From contig DAOUBF010000078.1 in NCBI GenBank assembly GCA_034432795.1, positions 124,001-188,000 of the forward strand: a stretch of 64,000 nucleotides of DNA, read 5' to 3'. The notes beneath the pieces are model-generated. The model saw only the letters and a program-made list of their open reading frames with translations, was not told where the DNA came from and searched no databases. This DNA comes from DAOUBF01 sp034432795. Lineage in GTDB: Bacteria; Chloroflexota; Anaerolineae; DSLN01. This document shows, in pieces, positions 42,912-50,481 of this stretch (within the stretch, counting starts at the first letter, position 1; every line of letters begins with the position of its first letter). The translations under genes and the position numbers were made by a program.

Positions 42912-44884
42912 CGCTCGGCAGCCGGGAGTGTAACGGTGAAAATTGTACCGACACCTTCCCAACTGCGCAAGCTCAGGCTGCCGTTATGTTGGCCCACAAT
43001 ACGCCGGGCGATGGTCAGCCCCAGGCCGGTGCCCGTGCGCCGCGTGGTGAAGAAGGGGTCAAAGATGCGTTTCTGCACCGCCTCGGGGATGCCGGGGCCG
43101 GTGTCGGCCACCTCCACCTGGAGCATGGTCTCGGAGGCGCGTTTGAGGGTGATGGACAGGGTGCCGCCGTTGCTCATGGCCTGGATAGCGTTGGTGATCA
43201 GGTTGGTGAAGACCTGTTCCAGTTTGGGGCGGTCGCCCAGGCAGGGGGGTAGGTCGTTGGCGTAATTGCGCACGACCTGGATGCCCAGCCGATCCATCTC
43301 CCCGGCGCGCCGCGCCAGCACATCGTCCAGCACCTCGTGCAGGGGGCAAGGGGCTAGCCGAGGCTCTGAAGCACGCGCCACTGTGAGGATGTCGGCCAGG
43401 AGTTGGTTCAGGCGGCGGCTCTCGGCCAGGATCAGGGCGATGGACTCCTGGAGGGGGTCATCGGCGGGTAATTTGCCCGCGATGTACTGAACCCCGGCGC
43501 TGATCGCTGCCAGCGGGTTGCGGATCTCGTGGGCGAAAATGGCGGACATCTCCCCCAGGAAGGCCAGCCGGTCCAGGTCGCGATGCTGGTCCTCCAGCGC
43601 CCGCCGGTCGCTCAAATCCTGGATGAGGACGAGCGCCCCGTGCCCCGGCCCCCGCAGAGGCGCCGTCCCCAGCATGGCGGGCACCTCGTGCGCGTCGCGG
43701 GAGAGCAAGGTGACTTCCAGGCGCGTCCCCGAGGGCGTTCCGGCGAGCGCCGCCTGGATGGCCTCCGCCAGGTTCTGCCGGGCGACGAGCACATCACCGC
43801 TGGCCTGCCCGATCAACTCCTGAGGCTCATAGCCCAGGACGCGGGCGGCGGTGCGGTTACAGGCGCGGATCACCCCCTGTTGATCCAGCACGAGCACGCC
43901 ATCATTGACCGCATCCAACAGCGCCTGGTTCAGCGCGGCCAGGTCATCGGCGCGCGCCGCCCGCTCCGCCTGCAGCGCTTCGCGGGCCATCCGGCCCAGC
44001 AGCGCCTCCAGTGCAGTGCCGATGGCGGCAAGCAGCGCGGCTGAGGCCAGGTCTGCGCCTGGCGAGCGCCGCCCAATGAACAGGAGGCCGGAGGTCAGGG
44101 GCAGCACCTGCCAGCCGGCCCAGCCGAGAGCGCTGAGCGCCTCCAGCCAGGCGGGCGATGGGGAGATTGAAGATGGGGGATTGGACCCAGAACCCACCGC
44201 TGGCGCCTCCTGCTGCAATTCGCACGTGGGCGGGAGCATGGAAGCCAGTCCCACTGCTGCCCGCAGAGGGAGGGCGGCGACTGAATGCCTGCCGTCCTCC
44301 GCTCTCTGTCCTCCGTCATGGTACAGCGCCACCGCGTCCGCGCCGCAGATCGTGGCGATCAGGTGGAGCGCCCGCTTCAGGTCGCCCTCAGGCGTGAGCG
44401 CGGGGCCGGCGGCCAGGGCCATGAGCGCGGCCAGCGTAGTGAGTTGCTCGTCCACGCGGGCCAGGGCCTGTTCCAGGCGGCGCGAGGCGGTCAGGTCGCG
44501 GGCGACGATAAGCGCTGGCCCCTCGGCGGCCACCAGGGTCAGGCGCACATCCACGCGCACCGGGCCGCGCTCCGTGCGCGTGCGCAAGGACACATTGCGG
44601 AAGGCGCGGCTGGTGCCGGGCGTAAGCTGGGTCAGCAGGGATAGGGGCACCGTTTGCGCGAACAGGTCACTCAGGGATAACTGGCGCAGTTCAGCCAGCG
44701 TGTGGCCGGTCAATTCAACGGCGCTGCTGTTGGCATCCAGGACCTGGCCCGTGCGGGGGTCCACGCTGAAAACAGCGTCTTCGCTGAGTTGCAACAGGTG
44801 CGCCAGGCCGGTGCCGTCGCGCTCGCGGCCCAGCAGGGTGGCCCATAGGGCGCGAAGCGGAGACTCTGGAAGAGCACGCGCCAT
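42908..44884 (-). CDS. PAS/GAF-containing histidine kinase, NtrB-like
   Basis: 658 residues, cytoplasmic. PAS (about 25-140), a GAF-like region (about 150-320) interrupted by a Gly/Ser/Pro-rich segment (about 215-245), coiled coil, second PAS (about 335-445), HisKA with H box FAHEIRNPLAAISAG and HATPase with NLITNAIQAM, DTGPGIP and GTGLGLTIARRI. H-box sequence is of the NtrB type. Coupled by ATGA to the sigma-54 activator and 12 bases after rpoN, forming a self-contained sigma-54 signalling operon. Signal unknown. Confidence 0.93.
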   Translation of the reverse strand: MARALPESPLRALWATLLGRERDGTGLAHLLQLSEDAVFSVDPRTGQVLDANSSAVELTGHTLAELRQLSLSDLFAQTVPLSLLTQLTPGTSRAFRNVSLRTRTERGPVRVDVRLTLVAAEGPALIVARDLTASRRLEQALARVDEQLTTLAALMALAAGPALTPEGDLKRALHLIATICGADAVALYHDGGQRAEDGRHSVAALPLRAAVGLASMLPPTCELQQEAPAVGSGSNPPSSISPSPAWLEALSALGWAGWQVLPLTSGLLFIGRRSPGADLASAALLAAIGTALEALLGRMAREALQAERAARADDLAALNQALLDAVNDGVLVLDQQGVIRACNRTAARVLGYEPQELIGQASGDVLVARQNLAEAIQAALAGTPSGTRLEVTLLSRDAHEVPAMLGTAPLRGPGHGALVLIQDLSDRRALEDQHRDLDRLAFLGEMSAIFAHEIRNPLAAISAGVQYIAGKLPADDPLQESIALILAESRRLNQLLADILTVARASEPRLAPCPLHEVLDDVLARRAGEMDRLGIQVVRNYANDLPPCLGDRPKLEQVFTNLITNAIQAMSNGGTLSITLKRASETMLQVEVADTGPGIPEAVQKRIFDPFFTTRRTGTGLGLTIARRIVGQHNGSLSLRSWEGVGTIFTVTLPAAER

Positions 44885-44896
44885 TTCCTTGCCCCC

Positions 44897-46315
44897 TTAG
44901 TCTGTCGCCCCTTGTCCGTCGGCTATTTTGCGCAGCGGCGCGGGCAGGATACCCAATGCGCTACGATACTTGGCGACCGTGCGGCGGGCGATGGAGTACC
45001 CCAGCGCCCTCAACTGTTGGGCGATCTGGTCATCGCTGAGCGGTTCAGTCTCCTGGGCAATGATGGATTGGATCACGTCTTTGGTGGCGACGCTGTGGTC
45101 AAACAGGCGCGCGAGCGGCACAATCTGGCCGGAGGGCAGGGCGATGGTTTTACCGGCGACGGCGCGGCTGATGGTGGATTCGTGCAGGCCGAGGATGTCG
45201 GCGACCTGGGCGCGGGTGAGCGGGCGCAAGTAGCGGTCGCCCTTGAGGAAATAATCGTGCTGGATCTCCATCAGGACGGCGGCAATGCGGTGCAGGGTCT
45301 GGCGGCGCTGGTTGAGGCACTTGATGAACAGGCTGGCGCGTTCCGCCAGCCTGACGCAACGTTCTACGCCGGCGATCTCATGCGCCTCCACCTGCGTGCT
45401 CTTGGCGACCGCCCGGAACGCCGGGTTAACGCGGAACCACTCGCCGCCGATGCTGAAGACCTCGGCCGCCAGCGAGCCATCCCAGTCAATGTACACAGCG
45501 ATGTCGGGGACGCCGTAGCGGGCGCTATCGCCCACGTGCGGCTCCGTCCCCCGGCCCCAGTAGGCCAGGGCGGGGTAGGGCGTCAGGTTGGAGCGGATAA
45601 AGCGGATGGCGGTGCTCACTTCGCGCCGGCGCAGCCCCAGGCGGGCCGCCAGCGCGTCTTCCGCCCGCCTCGTCAACAGGTCCCAGCCCTCTTGCAACAG
45701 CAGGCGGGGGATGGTCACGTCGTGGCCGCGCTCCGCCAGGCTGGCGAGTTGCAGCAGCAAGCATTCGCGCACGTTGCGGGCGGCAATGCCGGGCGGCTCC
45801 AGGGACTGCAAGGCGGACAGGACGGCCTGGAAGCGCTCCGGCGTGTACCCCCAACGCTGGGCCTGGGCTTCTATGTCCTCCGGCAGGTAGCCGCGCTCGT
45901 CCAGGCTCTCAATCAGCAGGCTGGCCAGGGGCAGGTCCTCGGAGGCCAGCAGGGGGCGGATCTGCTGCATGAGGTCGTCGCGCAGGGAGGGCGGCTGGGG
46001 CAGGTCAGCCGCCCAATTCTCGTCGCTTTCGTCATCGCGGCGGGCAGAGGCATAGGAGGGCCACTCCACCTCATAAAGCCGTCGTCCCAGGCGGGCCTGC
46101 AGGCAGGTGGGACAGATGGGGGTGGTGAGCCGTGCGCCGCAGCCCCTGCAGCGCACCGCCTCCACGCGCTCCAGGGCCGGGTTCTCGGCCAGTTCCGCCG
46201 AGATGGCTTCCTCCAGTTCCAACGCGGACAGGCCCAGGAGGTGGGTGGTCACCACCAGGTGTGTGGTGACCTGGGGCCGGGTCTCCAGGTATAAGGTATT
46301 CAAGGGATTATCCAA
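44897..46315 (-). CDS. rpoN: RNA polymerase sigma-54 factor with inserted zinc ribbon
   Basis: 472 residues. Region I (about 5-50, LLGLSALELEEAISAELAEN), core-binding domain (about 110-300), HTH (about 370-410, VADILGLHESTISRAVAGK) and the RpoN box ARRTVAKYRSALGI (usual form ARRTVAKYREAL). Between region I and the core domain lies CRGCGARLTTPICPTC (about 55-70), a CxxC...CxxC zinc-ribbon-like insert not seen in classic RpoN. Start is TTG 46315 or TTG 46303; both fall inside a degenerate copy of the GATAATCCGTTGAGTACC repeat. First gene of rpoN-kinase-activator. Confidence 0.92.
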   Translation of the reverse strand: MDNPLNTLYLETRPQVTTHLVVTTHLLGLSALELEEAISAELAENPALERVEAVRCRGCGARLTTPICPTCLQARLGRRLYEVEWPSYASARRDDESDENWAADLPQPPSLRDDLMQQIRPLLASEDLPLASLLIESLDERGYLPEDIEAQAQRWGYTPERFQAVLSALQSLEPPGIAARNVRECLLLQLASLAERGHDVTIPRLLLQEGWDLLTRRAEDALAARLGLRRREVSTAIRFIRSNLTPYPALAYWGRGTEPHVGDSARYGVPDIAVYIDWDGSLAAEVFSIGGEWFRVNPAFRAVAKSTQVEAHEIAGVERCVRLAERASLFIKCLNQRRQTLHRIAAVLMEIQHDYFLKGDRYLRPLTRAQVADILGLHESTISRAVAGKTIALPSGQIVPLARLFDHSVATKDVIQSIIAQETEPLSDDQIAQQLRALGYSIARRTVAKYRSALGILPAPLRKIADGQGATD

Positions 46316-46491
46316 ATGTCAGCCCTCAGCGATCCGCTTTGACGACGTGTGCCCCAGGACGACGATTCGTCATTCGCCCTGGATGCTAAGCATGGATCGC
46401 CGATAGCCATAGAATAGCACAGCCGCCGCGATGGGGCAAGTGGTTATACCCTGGTGGATGAGATGCAAGAAGTGTGCCAGGAGGTCAGCCG

Positions 46492-48324
46492 TCACAGCTC
46501 TGGCGAGCGCGTGGCGATGCGCTCCTGAACCAGCGCGATGAATTCGGCCACCGGCATGTTATCCCGGCGCTGCCCATCGCGCCGGCGCAACGAGACCGTG
46601 CCGTTCGTGACCTCCTGCTCGCCCACGACGAGCATGTAGGGCACCTTCATCAACTGCGCCTTGCGGATCTTCGCGTTCATGCGCTCCGGGTCCAGGTCCA
46701 CCTCGGCGCGGATGCCCGCCTCGCGCAGGCGTTGCCCCAGTTGCACGGCATAGTCGTTCTGCGAGTCCGTGATGGGGATGACGCGCACCTGCTCCGGCGA
46801 GAGCCAGACGGGGAAATTGCCCGCGTAGTGCTCCAGCAGGAAGCCGACCAGGCGCTCATGCGTGCTCAGGGGCGCCCGATGGATGCACAGCGGCGTCTCC
46901 TCCCGTCCCTCGCGGTTCGTGAACGTCAGGTTGAAGCGCGCAGGCACGGCGAAATCCACCTGGTTCGTCGCCAGCGTGAACTCCTTGCCGATGGCGCTCC
47001 AGATCTGCACGTCAATCTTCGGTCCGTAGAAGGCCGCCTCGTCGGGCACCTCCACAAAGGGCACGCCGCCGTTGCGCATGGCGCTACGCACCATCTCCTC
47101 CGTCTTCAGCCACAGCCGCTCGTTATCCACATACTTCTTGCCCAGGCCGCGCTTGTGGTGCGTGCTCAGCCGCATCACGTAGCGGTCCAGCCCGAACAGG
47201 CGGAAGTACTCCAGATAGAGGGAGACGACGTTGAGGAACTCCTGTTCAAATTGCTCCTCGGCGCAGTAGATGTGTGCGTCGTTCATCTGCATGGAGCGCA
47301 CGCGCAGCAGGCCGAACAGTTCGCCCGCTTTCTCATAGCGGTAGCACGTGCCGTATTCGGCCAGCCGCAGCGGCAGGTCGCGGTAGCTGCGCGGCTTGCT
47401 GGCGAAGATTTTATGATGGAAGGGGCAGTTCATGGGCTTGATGTAATAGCGCACGCCTTCCAGTTCCATTGGCGGGTACATGCTCTCGGCGTAATAGGGC
47501 AGGTGGCCGCTGCGCAGGAAGAGCGCCTCCTTCGTGATGTGGGGCGTGCGCACGCGCTGGTAGCCGGCCTTATACTCCATCTCCTTGGCGAGTTTCTCCA
47601 GTTCCTCAATGATGATGGCGCCACGCGGCAGCCAGAGCGGCAGGCCCGGCCCCACCTCCTCGTCAAACATGAAGATCTCCAGGTCCTTGCCCAGCTTGCG
47701 GTGATCGCGCTTCTTGGCCTCTTCCAGCCTATGCAGGTACTGCTCCAATTCCTGCCGGTTGCGCCAGGCCGTGCCGTAGATGCGCTGGAGCATGGGCCTG
47801 TTCTCGTCGCCGCGCCAGTAGGCTCCGGCGACGCTGAGCAGCTTGAAGGCGTCGGGCGGAATCTGGCCGGTGTGCTCCAGGTGCGGCCCGCGACACAGGT
47901 CCTCAAAGCCATCGTGGCGGTACGTGCTGATGACGGGCCGCTCGTCCGTCTCGTTGCCGTACTCATCACTTCCGCCCTGGGCCAGGCCCTCAATCAACTC
48001 CAGCTTATACGGCTGGTCCTTGAACAGTTCACGCGCCTCTTCCGCGCTGACCTGGCGGTAGATAAACGGGTATTTACCGGCGATGATCTGGCGCATGCGC
48101 TTCTCAATCTTCTCCAGGTCTTCGGGCGTAAACGTGCGCGGGCGGCCCTGCTCGTCCTTGCCCAGGTCAAAGTCGTAGTAAAAGCCGTTTTCAATCGGCG
48201 GCCCGATGGCGATCTTGGCCTCCGGGTAAAGCTCAAGCACGGCCTGGGCCATGACATGCGCCGCCGAGTGGCGCAGCCGATACAGGAAGTCATCCTGCCC
48301 GTTTGACGGATAATTGTTCCCCAT
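46492..48324 (-). CDS. thrS: Threonyl-tRNA synthetase without TGS domain
   Basis: 610 residues. Begins directly with the second N-terminal (editing) domain (LRHSAAHVMAQAVLELYPE, HxxxH-type site) and lacks the about 60-residue TGS domain. Class II motifs: motif 2 region CYRYEKAGELFGLLRVRSM with zinc ligands, MNCPFHHKIF, and motif 3 around TPLCIHRAPLSTHERLVGF; anticodon domain at the end (RVIPITDSQNDYA). ATG 48324 has AGGAGGG six bases before it; ATG 48330 is too close to that site. Regulated by a T-box leader. Confidence 0.96.
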   Translation of the reverse strand: MGNNYPSNGQDDFLYRLRHSAAHVMAQAVLELYPEAKIAIGPPIENGFYYDFDLGKDEQGRPRTFTPEDLEKIEKRMRQIIAGKYPFIYRQVSAEEARELFKDQPYKLELIEGLAQGGSDEYGNETDERPVISTYRHDGFEDLCRGPHLEHTGQIPPDAFKLLSVAGAYWRGDENRPMLQRIYGTAWRNRQELEQYLHRLEEAKKRDHRKLGKDLEIFMFDEEVGPGLPLWLPRGAIIIEELEKLAKEMEYKAGYQRVRTPHITKEALFLRSGHLPYYAESMYPPMELEGVRYYIKPMNCPFHHKIFASKPRSYRDLPLRLAEYGTCYRYEKAGELFGLLRVRSMQMNDAHIYCAEEQFEQEFLNVVSLYLEYFRLFGLDRYVMRLSTHHKRGLGKKYVDNERLWLKTEEMVRSAMRNGGVPFVEVPDEAAFYGPKIDVQIWSAIGKEFTLATNQVDFAVPARFNLTFTNREGREETPLCIHRAPLSTHERLVGFLLEHYAGNFPVWLSPEQVRVIPITDSQNDYAVQLGQRLREAGIRAEVDLDPERMNAKIRKAQLMKVPYMLVVGEQEVTNGTVSLRRRDGQRRDNMPVAEFIALVQERIATRSPEL

Positions 48325-48354
48325 TGTCATCCCTCCTGAACAAGGTCTAAACAA

Positions 48355-48612
48355 GAAGCCCCTTGCCGATTGGGGCGAAGGGGCTTCGCGGTTCCACCCA
48401 ACTTACTCATCCACCCAAAACGCGATGGATGAGCATCTCTTAGGCCGCTAACGGAGCCAGCCGGGGCGCCATACTCTCCTGACGGATTTGAGGCGCCCGC
48501 TCGCGGGGGGTTTTCCGTGGGTATCCACGAGGTGGGCTTTCAGCCACTGACCCACCCTCTCTGGCGCTTCCACACCACGTACTCGTCCCGGTCAACGCTT
48601 TGCGCTATGGCA
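48355..48612 (-). promoter_or_regulatory. T-box leader of thrS
   Basis: On the minus strand the T-box core GGGTGGAACCGCG (48399-48387) is followed by a terminator, GAAGCCCCTT / AAGGGGCTTC (48355-48387), and TTGTTTA. The AG-bulge region GACGAGTACG is near the 5' end. A candidate threonine specifier ACC occurs at 48522-48520 (GATACCCAC). Uncharged tRNA-Thr should stabilise the antiterminator and let thrS be transcribed. Confidence 0.9.
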
Positions 48613-48618
48613 AACAAA

Positions 48619-48647
48619 ATTATACCACAGCCTGTCGCTTTCGTCCA
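48619..48647 (-). promoter_or_regulatory. Promoter of the thrS T-box transcript
   Basis: On the minus strand TGGACG (48647-48642), 17 bases, TATAAT (48624-48619) with an upstream TGG giving an extended -10. Start of transcription near 48612, matching the T-box 5' end. Confidence 0.7.
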
Positions 48648-48652
48648 GGGGC

Positions 48653-48757
48653 TTAGAGCCGTTTGGTGGCGTTGTAGTATTTGTCCGGCTTCAGGTGGGG
48701 GTACATCGTCTGGAAGTTGCCCACGTCCTGCTGGAGGGCGACCTTAGTCACATGGCT
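48653..48757 (-). pseudogene. C-terminal gene fragment of unknown origin
   Basis: A frame ending in TAA (48653-48655) reads SSHVTKVALQQDVGNFQTMY then PHLKPDKYYNATKRL, with codon-like composition but no start codon and room for only about 35 residues before the stop of the EthD-like gene. It looks like the tail of a longer protein whose remainder is gone. Family not recognised. Confidence 0.35.
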
Positions 48758-48767
48758 GCTCAGCCTG

Positions 48768-49124
48768 TCAACCGCCAGCCTGGGTTGGCTTCTCCGCACC
48801 CTGACCGGCGACCTCGGAAATGACCTCCTCGGAGATCAGAAATAGCGGATCGGCGATGCGCTCCAGCGATTTGGCCAGTTGGGCCTGATAATCCGGATTG
48901 AAGAAGGCTCTCTCAAAGGTCTCCATGTCCGGGAAATAGGCCTCGGTCATGTAACGGTAGGGCGCCTGCTCTTGCCGCCAGGCGCGCGTGATGACGTAGA
49001 AGTCGCTTTTCAGGATGCCCGGAATGGACATGTTCGCCCTCTGGTGCGTGGTTGTGCGCCAGCGGATGAACTCCTCATGATCGGCGCCAGGCGGTAAGTT
49101 ATATAGAACAGTGAGTTTAATCAT
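48768..49124 (-). CDS. EthD-like ferredoxin-type alpha/beta barrel protein
   Basis: 118 residues. MIKLTVLYNLPPGADHEEFI with MTEAYFPDMETFERAFF are the blocks of the EthD (dimeric alpha/beta barrel) family, small cytoplasmic proteins in catabolic clusters. ATG 49124 has GGGAGGA eight bases upstream; the longer frame runs through a CCCTCC repeat. Probably part of the adjacent hydantoinase-type cluster. Confidence 0.82.
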   Translation of the reverse strand: MIKLTVLYNLPPGADHEEFIRWRTTTHQRANMSIPGILKSDFYVITRAWRQEQAPYRYMTEAYFPDMETFERAFFNPDYQAQLAKSLERIADPLFLISEEVISEVAGQGAEKPTQAGG

Positions 49125-49170
49125 GGTAGGATTCCTCCCGCGTTTCTGAGAGACTCCGCAGATCACAGAT

Positions 49171-49222
49171 TTACCCCCCACCCCAGCCCTCCCCACACTG
49201 GGGGGAGGGGCAGGGAGGGGGT
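49171..49222. repeat. CCCTCC / GGGGAGGGG repeat module
   Basis: CCCCACCCCAGCCCTCCCCA followed by CACTGGGGGGAGGGGCAGGG; same GC-rich palindrome family as 24828. Intergenic between EthD-like and M24 genes; 49223-49309 holds no other feature. Confidence 0.6.
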
Positions 49223-49309
49223 GATACTTCAATGTCACCCCTTCACTGTGCTCAGGGTCAGGGCTGCAGCACCTCGTTGCGTTCGCTCAGAATGACAGGG
49301 CATTGGCTC

Positions 49310-50401
49310 TTAAGCTTTCACCACCAACGCATGGTCAAAGCCAGTGAGGTTGCGCACACCCGATGCGGTGACCACCACGATATCCTCAATGCGCACACCG
49401 AACTGCCCCACCAGGTAAACACCCGGCTCAATGCTAAACACCATACCTTCTTCCAGCACGGTGGCTGACCCGGCCATGATCCAGGGTGGCTCGTGACCGT
49501 CCAGCCCCAGGCCATGGCCGGTGCGGTGGACGAAGTAAGGCCCGTACCCTGCCGCCTCCAGAGTGCTGCGGGCCATGCGGTCAATCTCCCCGGCGGCCAC
49601 GCCGGGCCGCACCGCCGCCATGGCCCGCTGATTGGCCTGATACACCGCCTCATACGCCCGCAGAAACTCCGCGGACGGCTCGCCCAGGTGGACCATGCGC
49701 GTAATGTCGGACTTATAGCCGTCCAGGGTGGCGCCGATGTCAATGATCACCGCATCCCCCGGTTGCAGCCGCCGCTGGCCGCTATGATGGTGCGGATAGG
49801 CGCCGTTGGGGCCAGAGGCGACAATGGCAAAGTCTACGGCCTCCGCGCCATCCTGCCGGAAGGCCGCCTCCGCTGCCCAGGCCACCTCAAGTTCGCTCAC
49901 GCCGGGGCGACAGGCCTCTATCGCTGCCTGCATGGCCCGGTCCGCCTGGGCCGCCGCCCGCGCCAGCGCCTCAATCTCTTCTGGGGATTTGCGCTGGCGC
50001 AGGGGCGCGATCAGCGTGTCCGCGGCCACCAGTGCTTCAGGCGAGGCCGCCGCCTGCAGGTGCAGCAGGAAATCGGCCCGCATGGCTCCATCCACGGCCA
50101 GCGCGTGCAGGCGGGGGAATGCCGCCAGGGCCTGTTGCAACGCCTGGCGCGGCCCCTCGGCATCCGCCCAGGCGATCAATTCCACAGAGGTATGGGCCGC
50201 CACCTCCTCACGGTTGAGCGCGGGCACGACCAGGCGCACCGCCTCCTGGCCGATCAGGAGCAGACACAGCCGCTCATCGGCGTGGGGCGCGAAGCCCAGC
50301 AGATAGCGCATGTTCGTGGTTGGGCCAATCGCCACTAGGTCCACGCTCTGCTCTCGCATCCGCGCCTGAAGGGCTTTCAATCGTTCTTCACCTGGCATCA
50401 T
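49310..50401 (-). CDS. M24-family Xaa-Pro aminopeptidase-like peptidase
   Basis: 363 residues. Creatinase-like N-terminal domain (about 1-130) and pita-bread catalytic domain (about 135-363). Metal ligands visible: Asp in IIDIGATLDGYKSDITR, His in VHRTGHGLGLDGHEPP, Glu in FSIEPGVYL and RIEDIVVV. Cleaves N-terminal Xaa-Pro bonds in related enzymes; in this cluster the substrate may be a cyclic-amide-derived peptide or an N-carbamoyl compound. ATG 50401 follows a GGTACT-family repeat. Confidence 0.93.
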   Translation of the reverse strand: MMPGEERLKALQARMREQSVDLVAIGPTTNMRYLLGFAPHADERLCLLLIGQEAVRLVVPALNREEVAAHTSVELIAWADAEGPRQALQQALAAFPRLHALAVDGAMRADFLLHLQAAASPEALVAADTLIAPLRQRKSPEEIEALARAAAQADRAMQAAIEACRPGVSELEVAWAAEAAFRQDGAEAVDFAIVASGPNGAYPHHHSGQRRLQPGDAVIIDIGATLDGYKSDITRMVHLGEPSAEFLRAYEAVYQANQRAMAAVRPGVAAGEIDRMARSTLEAAGYGPYFVHRTGHGLGLDGHEPPWIMAGSATVLEEGMVFSIEPGVYLVGQFGVRIEDIVVVTASGVRNLTGFDHALVVKA

Positions 50402-50410
50402 GGGTTCTCC

Positions 50411-50466
50411 ATTTCCTTGGTCTCTGTCACCGAAGGTGACATTGTGGAATAATCCGTTAAGTGCCT
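50411..50466. repeat. GGTACT-family repeat, copy with GTCACC hairpin
   Basis: TTCCTTGGTCTCT, hairpin GTCACC-GAA-GGTGAC, then GGAATAATCCGTTAAGTGCC. Lies between the M24 peptidase and the first HyuB gene. Confidence 0.7.
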
Positions 50467-50481
50467 TTTAATCTCTTTGAT

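Noticed and set aside
41766..43265. 499-codon plus-strand ORF opposite the NtrC/kinase genes
   Set aside because: Antisense shadow; Gln/His/Arg-rich with no recognisable domain.
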